This document shows, piece after piece, positions 4,791-11,568 of a stretch of DNA of 11,568 nt. The DNA comes from Nanosynbacter sp. (GTDB lineage Bacteria > Patescibacteriota > Saccharimonadia > Saccharimonadales > Saccharimonadaceae), in contig JABZKE010000006.1 in assembly GCA_015257445.1 (NCBI GenBank), positions 1-11,568 of the forward strand. Direction: 5' to 3'. Each line of letters starts with the position of its first letter. Position 1 is the stretch's first letter. The position numbers and the translations under genes were made by a program. The notes under the pieces were generated by a model. That model saw only the letters and a program-made list of their open reading frames with translations. It did no database searches and was not told the origin of the DNA.

Positions 4791-7690
4791 TGAGTGTAAG
4801 AAATATGAATTTCGCGCCGAGTGGAAATAATGATAATAGTGAAGGCATGCCTGACGTGACTGAGAAACCTGAAGTTAATGTGAACAGACAAGGTTATATT
4901 GATTGGCGCAAAGAAAAATCTGAATCTGAAAAAGCTCAAGCTCTTGAGGCTCAGCGTTTAGCTAGGGAGAAATATTACAAGGAGCAGCATGATTTGCGTG
5001 AAGAGCAATATAATCATGAAGCTGATACATCTAAAGACGCCGAAAGAAATGAAAATGACCGTAAGATTGAATTACGTCATCAATTTGATCAAGTTAAGCT
5101 TGAGGCGGACACTTTCTTGAAAATGCAAGCCGGTCTTGGTCTGATGAATGAAAAAGAGATTCGTGAATATAAAGATAATCTGAATAAACAAGAGAAAAAT
5201 GCTCTTGAATACATGCGCGATGGTGGCGAAGGTAGTCTAGTGCCGATGGAAAATTTGATGAAGCGCAGTCTTGACCAGATTAGTGATTTTGAGGCCAAAA
5301 TTCAGGCTACTCCAGAATACCAGGAAATGATACGAAAAAAGATGTTGGCGAGAAAAGGCCTTGATGCGATTAAGGAACGCAGAGGCAATGATGCTGACCT
5401 TGGCGTTAATGATTTTCGCTTTAAGGAAAAAGTCTATAAAATGCAAGCCAACCTCGCGGAGAGAGAATTTTTATCAAAAGCTTTTTCAGCGGAAGATAAG
5501 AAAAACACAAATGAAGCTCTTGATGCTGCTATGGAGAAATTTAATAAGCTTGATGAAGAAGCGATTAAGTTGACTCGTGAATTAAAAGCTGGTGGCAGAA
5601 AATTAACTTTTGAGGATTATCAAAAGATTGATGCGGCTTGGGGTGCTTCTGCGGCAGCTGAAGCTAAGATGAATGAAATCAAGAATGCTGATAAGAAAGA
5701 AATCGCTTTTGATTTTGCACAGAATCAATACAAAAAGATTCAAAAGGGCGAACAAATGAGCGGCGTGGAAGGTTCATTTTTAAGTAAATTTAATGTACTT
5801 ACTGGTGAAGACACAATTGAAAAATTCGAGCCAACTGTAAAAGATAAGATGGGTGGAGTAGCTGCCGGTATGACGAGCCTTGAAGGTGAAAACGGCCCAA
5901 AGCAGACTGTGGAATTTCCTCCAGCAATTGTTCCTGGAGAAGGAGTAAAAAAGGGTAATCAGTTAGTTAATCCAGGTACTGGTGAAAATAATCCGAAGGA
6001 TGATCCGAAGAATCCAGAAGATGGATCAAAAGATTCAAAAGAGAAAAAAGGTTTCGTCGCTAGTGTAGTTGAGAAAATTAAGAAACACGGTGATGGTATC
6101 AGGAAATTCTTACTAGCTGGTGCTATTGCTGTGACTGCTGGTATTTTAGCCTATGGTGGTTATAAACTTGCTACGAATCAGAATACTGCTGTAGAACAAG
6201 GCATGGATAAGGATAATAACGGTAATACTGATGGTAATGTAGAGGAAGCTCTTGAAAAACATGATGCTAATGGTGAAACTAATGTTGACGATAGCGAAAA
6301 ATTGAATGAGACAGTTTCTTACAACGTGATGGTCGATGGAGTTGAAAAGACCGTTGAGCTTAGCGACGAGGTTGATACGAGTGCTCCTGATTTTACAAAT
6401 CCAAACCGTCATTTGAACGATTTTGGCTACATGGATATGTCAAAATTGAAAGAAATGAAAGAACAAGGCGCTTCTGAAGAAGCGATGGGCTTTGAGGCTA
6501 TGAATATGCTAAATGAAGCATTGCGTAACCCACATATTCTTGCAAATACTGGTGCTAACTTAGGTGTATTCGGTGATATTGATTCATATGAAGATGTAAA
6601 TGAAATTACTAATATGATTCAAAATGGTGATGATGAATCAAGAGCTGCTATTCGTCATGAAGTAAATGAGGCATTAGCAGAGTTCTGGAGTGGTGCAACT
6701 CCTAAGATTGGTATACTCAAAGCTGGGACCCCTTATGAGTCATGTTTCGCTACGCAGGTTGGTGGTGATGGTAACTTCCAGATTAATATTGCAAGAGATA
6801 TGAATGGTGTAGTACATGATCATGATGTCTTCTACCTATACGGTGAAAAAGATGGCCAAGATATATTCAATAAGAATGAGTTAGGCGGCATTAAAGAGAA
6901 AATGATGAAAAAGCTTGGGGTTATTAAGGCGACCGATAATGCTGACGTAAGAATGGCTAAAATGGAATCTGGACATTGTATTGTTCTTGAAGAATGTTCT
7001 GGACAAGATGGCTATGTTCTTGACGTTAAGGATGTTCCTGTACTCCACTTTAATCAAGAAAGGACTCATGTAGATGTAACGCCAACAAATACTCCGGAAA
7101 ATACTGAAACAAATAATGATAAGCCAGCTCCGAAAAATGAAACTTCAGCTCCTAAGCCAAAGAATGAGACACCACCAGCACCTACACCAAATGAGAACCC
7201 AAAGACTCCTGAAACCAATGTAAATGATGGTAAAACTAATACGGCATCAGCTAACGAGGACGATATTAAATTAGGAGAAGTCGTAAAAGAAGCGGGCTTT
7301 ACTAATCGAGAAGGGACGAATGATCTTAATGTTCAGACCAATCTTCCAGGTAGCGAAGTTACCGATAAAGCACAATTTGATGCAATGGTGAAAGAGAGTA
7401 TTGAACAAAACTCTAATCCAAATACCACTTGGACCTTCCAAGATAACAGTCAAGGAATTGTCCACCAAGAAGGTGTAGCTACGGAAAAACAAGCAGATGC
7501 AGAAAATCGTTCAGTATTGCCTCCGGAAACTCGTCCAGAACAATCCACCCCAGAAGGATCAGTTTCGGCAGGAGATAAGACTTCTACTGCAGAAGACAAG
7601 GACGGTTTAATGTCTGCAGCAAAGTCTGATAACACAACTGCACATGAATCTGGTCAAACTCGTACAGTAGAAACTTCGGTAAGTGAGTAA
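4790..7690 (+). CDS. Large coiled-coil single-span membrane protein, function unknown
   Basis: I do not recognise a named family. The 966 residues show four parts. Residues 1 to about 340 are highly charged and helical, rich in E, K, Q and A, and very likely coiled coil. Residues about 340-435 are a looser G/N/P/K-rich linker ending in a basic patch (KEKKGF, VEKIKKHGDGIRK). Residues 440-458 form one hydrophobic span (FLLAGAIAVTAGILAYGGY). The rest is acidic: a folded-looking region at about 515-760 with three Cys (652, 730, 736), a P/N/T/E linker (764-820), and a low-complexity tail. There is no N-terminal signal peptide. The basic patch before the span suggests an inside N-terminus and an outside C-terminus (type II). 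A consensus AAGGAGG (4776-4782) precedes the ATG, which is coupled to the upstream gene. It could link an internal filament to the cell surface, but that is a guess. Confidence 0.85.
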   Translation: MSVRNMNFAPSGNNDNSEGMPDVTEKPEVNVNRQGYIDWRKEKSESEKAQALEAQRLAREKYYKEQHDLREEQYNHEADTSKDAERNENDRKIELRHQFDQVKLEADTFLKMQAGLGLMNEKEIREYKDNLNKQEKNALEYMRDGGEGSLVPMENLMKRSLDQISDFEAKIQATPEYQEMIRKKMLARKGLDAIKERRGNDADLGVNDFRFKEKVYKMQANLAEREFLSKAFSAEDKKNTNEALDAAMEKFNKLDEEAIKLTRELKAGGRKLTFEDYQKIDAAWGASAAAEAKMNEIKNADKKEIAFDFAQNQYKKIQKGEQMSGVEGSFLSKFNVLTGEDTIEKFEPTVKDKMGGVAAGMTSLEGENGPKQTVEFPPAIVPGEGVKKGNQLVNPGTGENNPKDDPKNPEDGSKDSKEKKGFVASVVEKIKKHGDGIRKFLLAGAIAVTAGILAYGGYKLATNQNTAVEQGMDKDNNGNTDGNVEEALEKHDANGETNVDDSEKLNETVSYNVMVDGVEKTVELSDEVDTSAPDFTNPNRHLNDFGYMDMSKLKEMKEQGASEEAMGFEAMNMLNEALRNPHILANTGANLGVFGDIDSYEDVNEITNMIQNGDDESRAAIRHEVNEALAEFWSGATPKIGILKAGTPYESCFATQVGGDGNFQINIARDMNGVVHDHDVFYLYGEKDGQDIFNKNELGGIKEKMMKKLGVIKATDNADVRMAKMESGHCIVLEECSGQDGYVLDVKDVPVLHFNQERTHVDVTPTNTPENTETNNDKPAPKNETSAPKPKNETPPAPTPNENPKTPETNVNDGKTNTASANEDDIKLGEVVKEAGFTNREGTNDLNVQTNLPGSEVTDKAQFDAMVKESIEQNSNPNTTWTFQDNSQGIVHQEGVATEKQADAENRSVLPPETRPEQSTPEGSVSAGDKTSTAEDKDGLMSAAKSDNTTAHESGQTRTVETSVSE
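6107..6163 (+). other. Encoded transmembrane segment of the 966-aa protein
   Basis: The codons for residues 440-458 encode the only strongly hydrophobic run in the protein, flanked by a basic side (KIKKHGDGIRK) and an Asn/Asp-rich side. By the positive-inside rule about 435 residues lie in the cytoplasm and about 508 outside. Confidence 0.75.
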
Positions 7691-7702
7691 TAAAATTACT
7701 CA
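7684..7702 (+). repeat. Perfect hairpin enclosing the stop codon of the 966-aa gene
   Basis: TGAGTAAT (7684-7691) and ATTACTCA (7695-7702) pair perfectly around AAA, and the TAA stop lies within the left arm. No T-tract follows, so it is not a typical intrinsic terminator. No other terminator is visible before the next promoter. Confidence 0.45.
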
Positions 7703-7719
7703 TTAGAGAAGAATAAAAA

Positions 7720-7761
7720 TTGAACAAATATATTGTACAAAAACTAAAAATAGTCTAAAAT
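7720..7761 (+). promoter_or_regulatory. Promoter and upstream element of the LPHTG surface gene
   Basis: -35 TTGTAC (7733-7738), 17-base spacer and -10 TAAAAT (7756-7761), giving a start near 7768. Just upstream, TTGAACAA (7720-7727) repeats the element found directly before the promoter at 4339. Both read approximately AATTGAACAAA, then TATT, then the -35. GTTTAGG follows the -10 (7764-7770) and also occurs at 4311-4317. Confidence 0.6.
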
Positions 7762-7791
7762 GAGTTTAGGATCTTAATCGAAAGGAGATCG

Positions 7792-9105
7792 ATGAACATA
7801 AACATAAAAACAAAAACCTGGGAAGATATGCGTAGTTCTGCGCGCCGTATCTTTCCAGTGATTGGGGCAGTGGTCGCAGGTGCGTTCAGCCTTGGTCAAA
7901 TTCAAGGCCCAGTGCACGCCGAAGAGGCTACCTGGGGACCTACCAGGTCAACTTACACCTGGAAAAATCCAGCAGATCATGTCACCTTTAACTCAATGAC
8001 GGATAATCCGGAGATTGGTAATGAAACGAACTTTGTGCGAGTGCGCAAGGCAGGGACTCATGATCCATTCGTGAATAATGTTACTGTAGAGGCGGGGGCT
8101 GAGTATGAAGTATCTGTCTATTATCACAACAATGCTTCGGCAAAATTAAACGAAGGTGATCGTCGTGGTATTGCAGAGAATGTCCGCCTATATATGAACA
8201 AGATTACTGATCGCCTTAATCCTGGCGAAGCGGCTTTGATTAAAGGAACGATTACGTCCTCAAACGCTACACCTAAGGCAGTTTGGAGTACCGCATATCT
8301 TAACTCAAAGGAAACTGTTTCCTTGCGATATGTACCAAATTCTGCCAAACTAACAAATAGCGGTTCATTGAACGGTACCACGTTAAATGATGATGCATTA
8401 TTTGGCAAAGATGGCGGCACCTACTTGGGATACAGCAAGGGATATTGGGGAATGATTCCTGGCTGTAACGAATATGCTGGTCACGTGAATTTCCGCATTA
8501 AGGTCGACAAAGCTGGTTTTACTGGTGAAAAGATGGCTTCTAAAGAAAATATGAATGATTACCGTACAGAAATTACGGTAGCTCCAGGTGAAACGATTGA
8601 TTTCAAACTACGCTATAAAAACACTGGTACGACAATCCAACGTGGTGTTTCTGCTTACGATTTGCTCGGTACTGGTATGACTGCAATTCCTGGCACGACT
8701 TTCTTGAAGACTCCTCGTTCTGCTGGTTTTGAAAAAGAAAATCTCTTCAAAAATGGTTTCAATATCGGTGATTACAATGCCGGTGAAGAGGCTTTCATTA
8801 CCTATAAGGTAAAATTCTCTGAAGACGAAAAAATCTTCCCATGTGGTGACACGGTAACTTACAATAATTCAGCTATCGCGGTGCTCGACACTACGATTCA
8901 TAGTAAGGTAAAGGTTACGGTACATCGTGATTGTGCTGACAAGCCAAAAACTCCTAATACGCCAAAGGAACTCCCTCACACTGGTGCTTCCGAAACCGTA
9001 TTAGCCGTAGTGGTGACCGCCATGATTGGTATCGGTACAGCTTACTACATTGCTTCAACTAAGCAACTTAAGGCCTTAGAAAAGCAACACGAAGATCAAG
9101 AATAA
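7792..9105 (+). CDS. Sortase-anchored surface protein (LPHTG), CPR-type
   Basis: This is a secreted, wall-anchored protein of 437 residues. It has an N-terminal signal peptide with basic R14-R19, a hydrophobic core at about 20-35 and a likely cleavage after VHA (A43). It ends with the sorting signal LPHTG (394-398), a hydrophobic span (402-422) and a short tail starting STKQLK. Between them are beta-rich repeats: a first block about 50-240 and a second about 265-380 (EITVAPGETIDFKLRYKNTG) resembling DUF11-type surface domains. Cys occur in PGCNEY, FPCGDT and HRDCAD and could form disulfides outside the cell. The opening (TFNSMTDNP, NFVRVR, YYHNNAS) is a pattern I remember from many CPR/Saccharibacteria surface proteins. 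AAAGGAG (7781-7787) precedes the ATG by 4 bases. It may act in attachment to the host bacterium, which is inference. Confidence 0.85.
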   Translation: MNINIKTKTWEDMRSSARRIFPVIGAVVAGAFSLGQIQGPVHAEEATWGPTRSTYTWKNPADHVTFNSMTDNPEIGNETNFVRVRKAGTHDPFVNNVTVEAGAEYEVSVYYHNNASAKLNEGDRRGIAENVRLYMNKITDRLNPGEAALIKGTITSSNATPKAVWSTAYLNSKETVSLRYVPNSAKLTNSGSLNGTTLNDDALFGKDGGTYLGYSKGYWGMIPGCNEYAGHVNFRIKVDKAGFTGEKMASKENMNDYRTEITVAPGETIDFKLRYKNTGTTIQRGVSAYDLLGTGMTAIPGTTFLKTPRSAGFEKENLFKNGFNIGDYNAGEEAFITYKVKFSEDEKIFPCGDTVTYNNSAIAVLDTTIHSKVKVTVHRDCADKPKTPNTPKELPHTGASETVLAVVVTAMIGIGTAYYIASTKQLKALEKQHEDQE

Positions 9106-9124
9106 AAGCCCTTTCGATTTAATG

Positions 9125-9142
9125 TAATCGTTTAGACGATTA
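9125..9142 (+). other. Small hairpin before the terminator
   Basis: TAATCGT (9125-9131) pairs with ACGATTA (9136-9142) around a 4-base loop, 19 bases after the LPHTG-gene stop and just before the intrinsic terminator. It may protect the mRNA 3' end. Confidence 0.4.
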
Positions 9143-9148
9143 AGTACG

Positions 9149-9180
9149 AAAAGAACCCTATGAGAGCGGGGTTCTTTTTT
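9149..9180 (+). terminator. Intrinsic terminator of the LPHTG surface gene
   Basis: AAAAGAACCC (9149-9158) pairs with GGGTTCTTTT (9169-9178) around a 10-base loop, with the T-tract at 9175-9180. It separates the surface gene from rplU. Confidence 0.88.
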
Positions 9181-9189
9181 GTTTAGTTA

Positions 9190-9218
9190 TTGAAAAAAGC
9201 GAACAAATATGTTAGAAT
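9190..9218 (+). promoter_or_regulatory. Promoter of rplU
   Basis: -35 TTGAAA (9190-9195), 17-base spacer and -10 TAGAAT (9213-9218). A start near 9225 leaves a leader of about 25 bases, so the in-frame TTG at 9190 lies in the promoter and is not a translation start. The short leader leaves little room for a ribosomal-protein autoregulatory structure. Confidence 0.7.
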
Positions 9219-9249
9219 GGTCAGAGTTAATAATACATTAAGGAATATT

Positions 9250-9558
9250 ATGAAAAAGGCAGTTGTACTCATCGGCGGTAAACAATATATCGCAGCTGAG
9301 GGTGAGACCCTACGGGTGGACCTCCTCCCGGAAGGAACTAAAGAGCTCGAAACTGGTGCTTTACTTGTAATTGATGGCGATAAAACCCTCGTTGGTACGC
9401 CAGAAGTCAAAGGTGTCAAGGTTTCAGCTAAAGTAGTAGAAGAGAAAATCGCTGGTGACAAAATCCGCGTAATCCGCTACCACTCAAAGAAGCGTGTCCA
9501 CAAAGAAACTGGTCACCGCCAAAAATACAGTGTGATTGAAATTACTTCAATCAAATAA
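9250..9558 (+). CDS. rplU: Ribosomal protein bL21
   Basis: bL21 is a component of the large ribosomal subunit that binds 23S rRNA. The 102 residues carry the family pattern: an N-terminal VVLIGGKQYIAAEGE (usual form I.TGGKQY.V..GD), a central VGTPEVKGVKVSAKV, and the C-terminal KIRVIRYHSKKRVHKETGHRQ with the conserved KKR...GHRQ. Length is normal for the family. AAGGAA (9240-9245) lies 4 bases before the ATG at 9250. It is a single-gene unit with its own promoter and terminator. In many bacteria rplU is followed by rpmA (bL27), but here parA follows, so rpmA must be elsewhere if present. Confidence 0.95.
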   Translation: MKKAVVLIGGKQYIAAEGETLRVDLLPEGTKELETGALLVIDGDKTLVGTPEVKGVKVSAKVVEEKIAGDKIRVIRYHSKKRVHKETGHRQKYSVIEITSIK

Positions 9559-9560
9559 GA

Positions 9561-9584
9561 AAAAGGCCCTACGGGGTCTTTTTT
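9561..9584 (+). terminator. Intrinsic terminator of rplU
   Basis: AAAAGGCCC (9561-9569) pairs with GGGTCTTTT (9574-9582) with one G-T wobble around the 4-base loop TACG. Six T run from 9579 to 9584. It starts 2 bases after the rplU stop. Confidence 0.85.
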
Positions 9585-9625
9585 GGGATTTTTTATCGTG
9601 ATAATGATTATTCTTATGAATATTA

Positions 9626-9634
9626 TGGTAATAT
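9626..9634 (+). promoter_or_regulatory. Extended -10 promoter of parA
   Basis: TGGTAATAT (9626-9634) fits an extended -10 (TGn-TAATAT). No good -35 is visible (TTATTC at 9608-9613 is too close). The predicted start near 9641 is only about 4 bases before the parA ATG, and no Shine-Dalgarno is present. Confidence 0.45.
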
Positions 9635-9644
9635 ATAAATAGAT

Positions 9645-10433
9645 ATGGCGAAGGTAATTTGTATCACAAACCAAAAAGGCGGGGTCGGGAAGACGACGAC
9701 CACGATTAATTTGGCGTACTATTTGATGAAAGAAAAACAAAAAGTCTTAGTAATTGATTTTGATCCACAGGGAAATGCGACATCGGGTCTGGGTATTGAT
9801 AAGGCGCAATTTGAACGAAATTATTTAAATAATGAACTTTCGAATACGATGTCGGAAGTGATTTTGGGCGAGAGGCGGTTACCAGAAATAATTTTGAACA
9901 CTAAATTTAAGGGTTTGGACTTAGCACCGACTACGCCACAGCTGGCTAATGCCGAAGTCGAGATGACGAAGCTGAGTAAAAAATTTGTTCAGTTGAAAAA
10001 TGCAATTAATGAAGTGCGAGATAGTTATGATTTTGTGATTATTGACCTGCCGCCAAGTTTATCGCTTTTAACCGTGAATGGGATGATTGCGGCAGATTAC
10101 CTTTTGATGCCAGTACAGACGGAATTTTACGCTCTAGAGGGAGTGGCGCAGCTGATGGATTCGGTAAAATTAGTACGTAAGGCGATGAATCCAAACTTGA
10201 AATTATTAGGGGTACTTGCGACGATGTATGATAAGCGTACCTCTTTATCGGTACAGGTATTAGCGGAAATTAAGAAATATTTCCGAGATAAGGTTTTCGA
10301 GACGACGATTCCACGTAATGTGAGATTGGCGGAGGCACCAAGTCACGGAGTGCCGGTGGGTGATTATGACCGATTCAGTAAGGGTGCGAAGGCTTACAAG
10401 GAATTAGCAAAAGAAGTATTAAAAAGAGTGTAA
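9645..10433 (+). CDS. parA: Chromosome-partitioning ATPase ParA/Soj
   Basis: ParA is a deviant-Walker ATPase that dimerises on nucleoid DNA with ATP and moves ParB-parS complexes apart during chromosome segregation. In this 262-residue protein the Walker A motif KGGVGKTT is at residues 11-18, with the signature Lys K11. The Walker A' motif VIDFDPQGN has D38 and D40, and the Walker B motif IIDLPPS has D134. The length and the absence of an N-terminal helix-turn-helix match chromosomal Soj-type ParA rather than plasmid ParA with a long N-terminus. There is no Shine-Dalgarno before the ATG, and the -10 lies about 10 bases upstream, so the mRNA may be nearly leaderless. parB follows after 21 bases in the same direction. 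Confidence 0.95.
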   Translation: MAKVICITNQKGGVGKTTTTINLAYYLMKEKQKVLVIDFDPQGNATSGLGIDKAQFERNYLNNELSNTMSEVILGERRLPEIILNTKFKGLDLAPTTPQLANAEVEMTKLSKKFVQLKNAINEVRDSYDFVIIDLPPSLSLLTVNGMIAADYLLMPVQTEFYALEGVAQLMDSVKLVRKAMNPNLKLLGVLATMYDKRTSLSVQVLAEIKKYFRDKVFETTIPRNVRLAEAPSHGVPVGDYDRFSKGAKAYKELAKEVLKRV

Positions 10434-10454
10434 AAAGAAAAAGAGAGTGTGAAA

Positions 10455-11297
10455 ATGGCAAAAGGTTTGGGTCGCGGATTTGAAAGTTTAATTCCTACGG
10501 ATATCGTAGATGATGATTTTGATATTACTTTGTCGGAAGATAGCTCGAAGAGTCAGTTGACGGAGCTTGACCTTACGAAAATTACACCAGAAACTGATCA
10601 GCCACGTAAAGATTTTTCAGAAGAGGCTCTGGCAGCGCTAGCAGATTCGATTCGCGAACATGGGGTTTTGCAGCCGATTGTAGTGGTAGCTGAGGGTAAT
10701 AAATATAAGATTGTGGCGGGTGAGAGGCGTTATCGTGCTTCGAAGATGGCGGGATTAGAAAAAATTCCGGCGATTATTCGTACTCTCGATGCGCAAAACC
10801 AGTTAGAGCTTTCGATTATTGAAAATGCGCAGCGCGAAGATCTTAATGCGATTGAAATGGCGACAGCCTATGCGAAATTGAAAAATCAATTCAATCTTCA
10901 GCCAGAGGAAATTGCGAAGCGCGTGGGAAAAAGTACCTCATCGGTGATTAATACGATGCGACTTTTGAATTTGCCGGATGAGGTAAAGCATGCGATGGTG
11001 GAACACAAGTTAACAGAGGGGGTGATGCGACCTTTGATTTCGGCGGACCCGGAAATGGTTAAGAAGATTTTGCCGATGATTATCGAAGAGGGGTGGACGG
11101 CGCGCAAGGTGGAGCGTTATATCGCGGAACATAAGAAGAAAAGTTCGGCGAATTTGCTAAAAACTAATGTTTATTTGCATCAAGAGAATGAACTAAGTGA
11201 AAAATATGCAGCAAAGGTGCGCGTGAGGGGGCGCAGTGTGACATTTGCTTGCAAAAATGAAGAAGAATTACAGAGATTATTAGCGAGATTACAATGA
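10455..11297 (+). CDS. parB: Chromosome-partitioning protein ParB/Spo0J
   Basis: ParB binds parS sites, clamps DNA in a CTP-dependent way, spreads, and stimulates ParA. The 280-residue protein starts [14 protein letters not shown], the usual ParB N-terminus that contacts ParA. The CTP-binding motif GERRYRAS is at 89-96 and ENAQR is at 123-127. The helix-turn-helix (about 149-174, [14 protein letters not shown]) and a C-terminal dimerisation segment follow. I prefer the ATG at 10455 because GAGAG (10443-10447) lies 7 bases before it, whereas the in-frame GTG at 10449 leaves one base. It ends in TGA within ATGA, overlapping the next gene by 4 bases. A canonical parS (TGTTTCACGTGAAACA) is not present in the window. 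Confidence 0.94.
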   Translation: MAKGLGRGFESLIPTDIVDDDFDITLSEDSSKSQLTELDLTKITPETDQPRKDFSEEALAALADSIREHGVLQPIVVVAEGNKYKIVAGERRYRASKMAGLEKIPAIIRTLDAQNQLELSIIENAQREDLNAIEMATAYAKLKNQFNLQPEEIAKRVGKSTSSVINTMRLLNLPDEVKHAMVEHKLTEGVMRPLISADPEMVKKILPMIIEEGWTARKVERYIAEHKKKSSANLLKTNVYLHQENELSEKYAAKVRVRGRSVTFACKNEEELQRLLARLQ

Positions 11298-11568
11298 GTA
11301 AAAAATGTGTTCAACCGAAAATAACAGAGAGAGAACAGGCCGCGATTGATTTTGCGACCCAGGCACATGAGGGGCAGAAACGAAAATCGGGTGAGCCATA
11401 TATTATCCATCCACTGGCAGTGATGAGCATCTTGCGTGAGTGGGGAATGGATGAAGATACAGTGATAGCTGGGGTGCTTCACGACACGGTGGAAGATACC
11501 GGGGTGACACTGGACGAAATCAAGGAAAAATTCGGTGAAACCGTGGCCTTTTTGGTGGATGGCGTGAC
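11294..11568 (+). CDS. RelA/SpoT-type (p)ppGpp enzyme, 3'-truncated
   Basis: The first 91 residues of a RelA/SpoT homologue are present before the window ends. They start [20 protein letters not shown] and contain the N-terminal HD hydrolase fold: [17 protein letters not shown], then [14 protein letters not shown] with the HDxxED metal and catalytic motif intact. This indicates that the (p)ppGpp hydrolase activity is probably retained. Whether a synthetase domain and TGS/ACT domains follow cannot be seen, so it could be a bifunctional Rel or a short hydrolase. The ATG at 11294 overlaps the parB stop (ATGA), and no separate promoter or strong ribosome-binding site is visible, so translation is likely coupled to parB. 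The frame stays open to the last base. Confidence 0.88.
   Translation, partial: MSKKCVQPKITEREQAAIDFATQAHEGQKRKSGEPYIIHPLAVMSILREWGMDEDTVIAGVLHDTVEDTGVTLDEIKEKFGETVAFLVDGV

Noticed and set aside
8481..8488. TCACGTGA, the central octamer of parS, about 1.2 kb upstream of parA
   Set aside because: The flanks do not match TGTTTCACGTGAAACA (about 9 of 16 overall) and it lies inside the coding part of the surface gene. A single octamer can occur by chance. ChIP-seq of ParB would decide.
9201..9213. GAACAAATATGTT in the rplU promoter, resembling a Gram-positive LexA/SOS box
   Set aside because: The half-sites are spaced by 6 instead of 4 bases and the right half is incomplete. It is explained by the promoter spacer.
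9600..9618. Fur-box-like sequence GATAATGATTATTCTTATG (15 of 19 match to the consensus)
   Set aside because: The consensus is AT-rich and the region is AT-rich, the right half is poor, and parA has no expected link to iron.

Overview
This window looks like chromosomal DNA from a Candidate Phyla Radiation bacterium, most likely Candidatus Saccharibacteria (TM7). Three things point there. It is AT-rich and tightly packed. The isoleucyl-tRNA synthetase is of the eukaryote-like type 2 form with an altered HIGH motif (HHGT). The sortase-anchored surface protein has an N-terminal block (residues about 47-85, with TFNSMTDNP and NFVRVR) that I recall as typical of CPR surface proteins. TGA acts as a normal stop (parB ends in TGA), so the TGA=Gly recoding of Gracilibacteria and Absconditabacteria is not in use. 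The lineage call rests on memory of families, not on a search.

Layout, with every confident gene on the + strand. Bases 1-3433 hold the end of an HDIG metal-dependent phosphohydrolase gene followed after 11 bases by ileS, closed by two hairpins, the second a clear intrinsic terminator. Bases 3531-4241 are very AT-rich and hold no recognisable conventional gene. They do have a good promoter (TTGACA-17-TAGACT), a strongly A-biased stretch (about 55% A against 20% T) with four perfect inverted repeats, a 15-codon ORF behind a near-consensus Shine-Dalgarno, a second extended -10 promoter, a 38-codon ORF overlapping a strong stem, and an intrinsic terminator. This is the best place to look for something undescribed: a structured non-coding RNA, a regulatory leader or small proteins.

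Bases 4339-9180 form a cell-envelope region. A promoter drives a two-gene unit: a 125-aa acidic helical protein resembling DUF5663, and a 966-aa protein with a long charged coiled-coil half, one central membrane span and a large presumed extracellular half. A separate promoter with similar upstream sequence drives a 437-aa LPHTG surface protein. The element TTGAACAA / TTGTTCAA recurs upstream of these genes and in the AT-rich region, suggesting shared control.

Bases 9190-11568 are housekeeping. rplU (ribosomal protein L21) is a single-gene unit with its own promoter and terminator. A parA-parB-relA/spoT cluster follows. parA appears to be nearly leaderless, parB follows closely, and the stringent-response gene starts inside the parB stop codon (ATGA overlap) and runs off the window.
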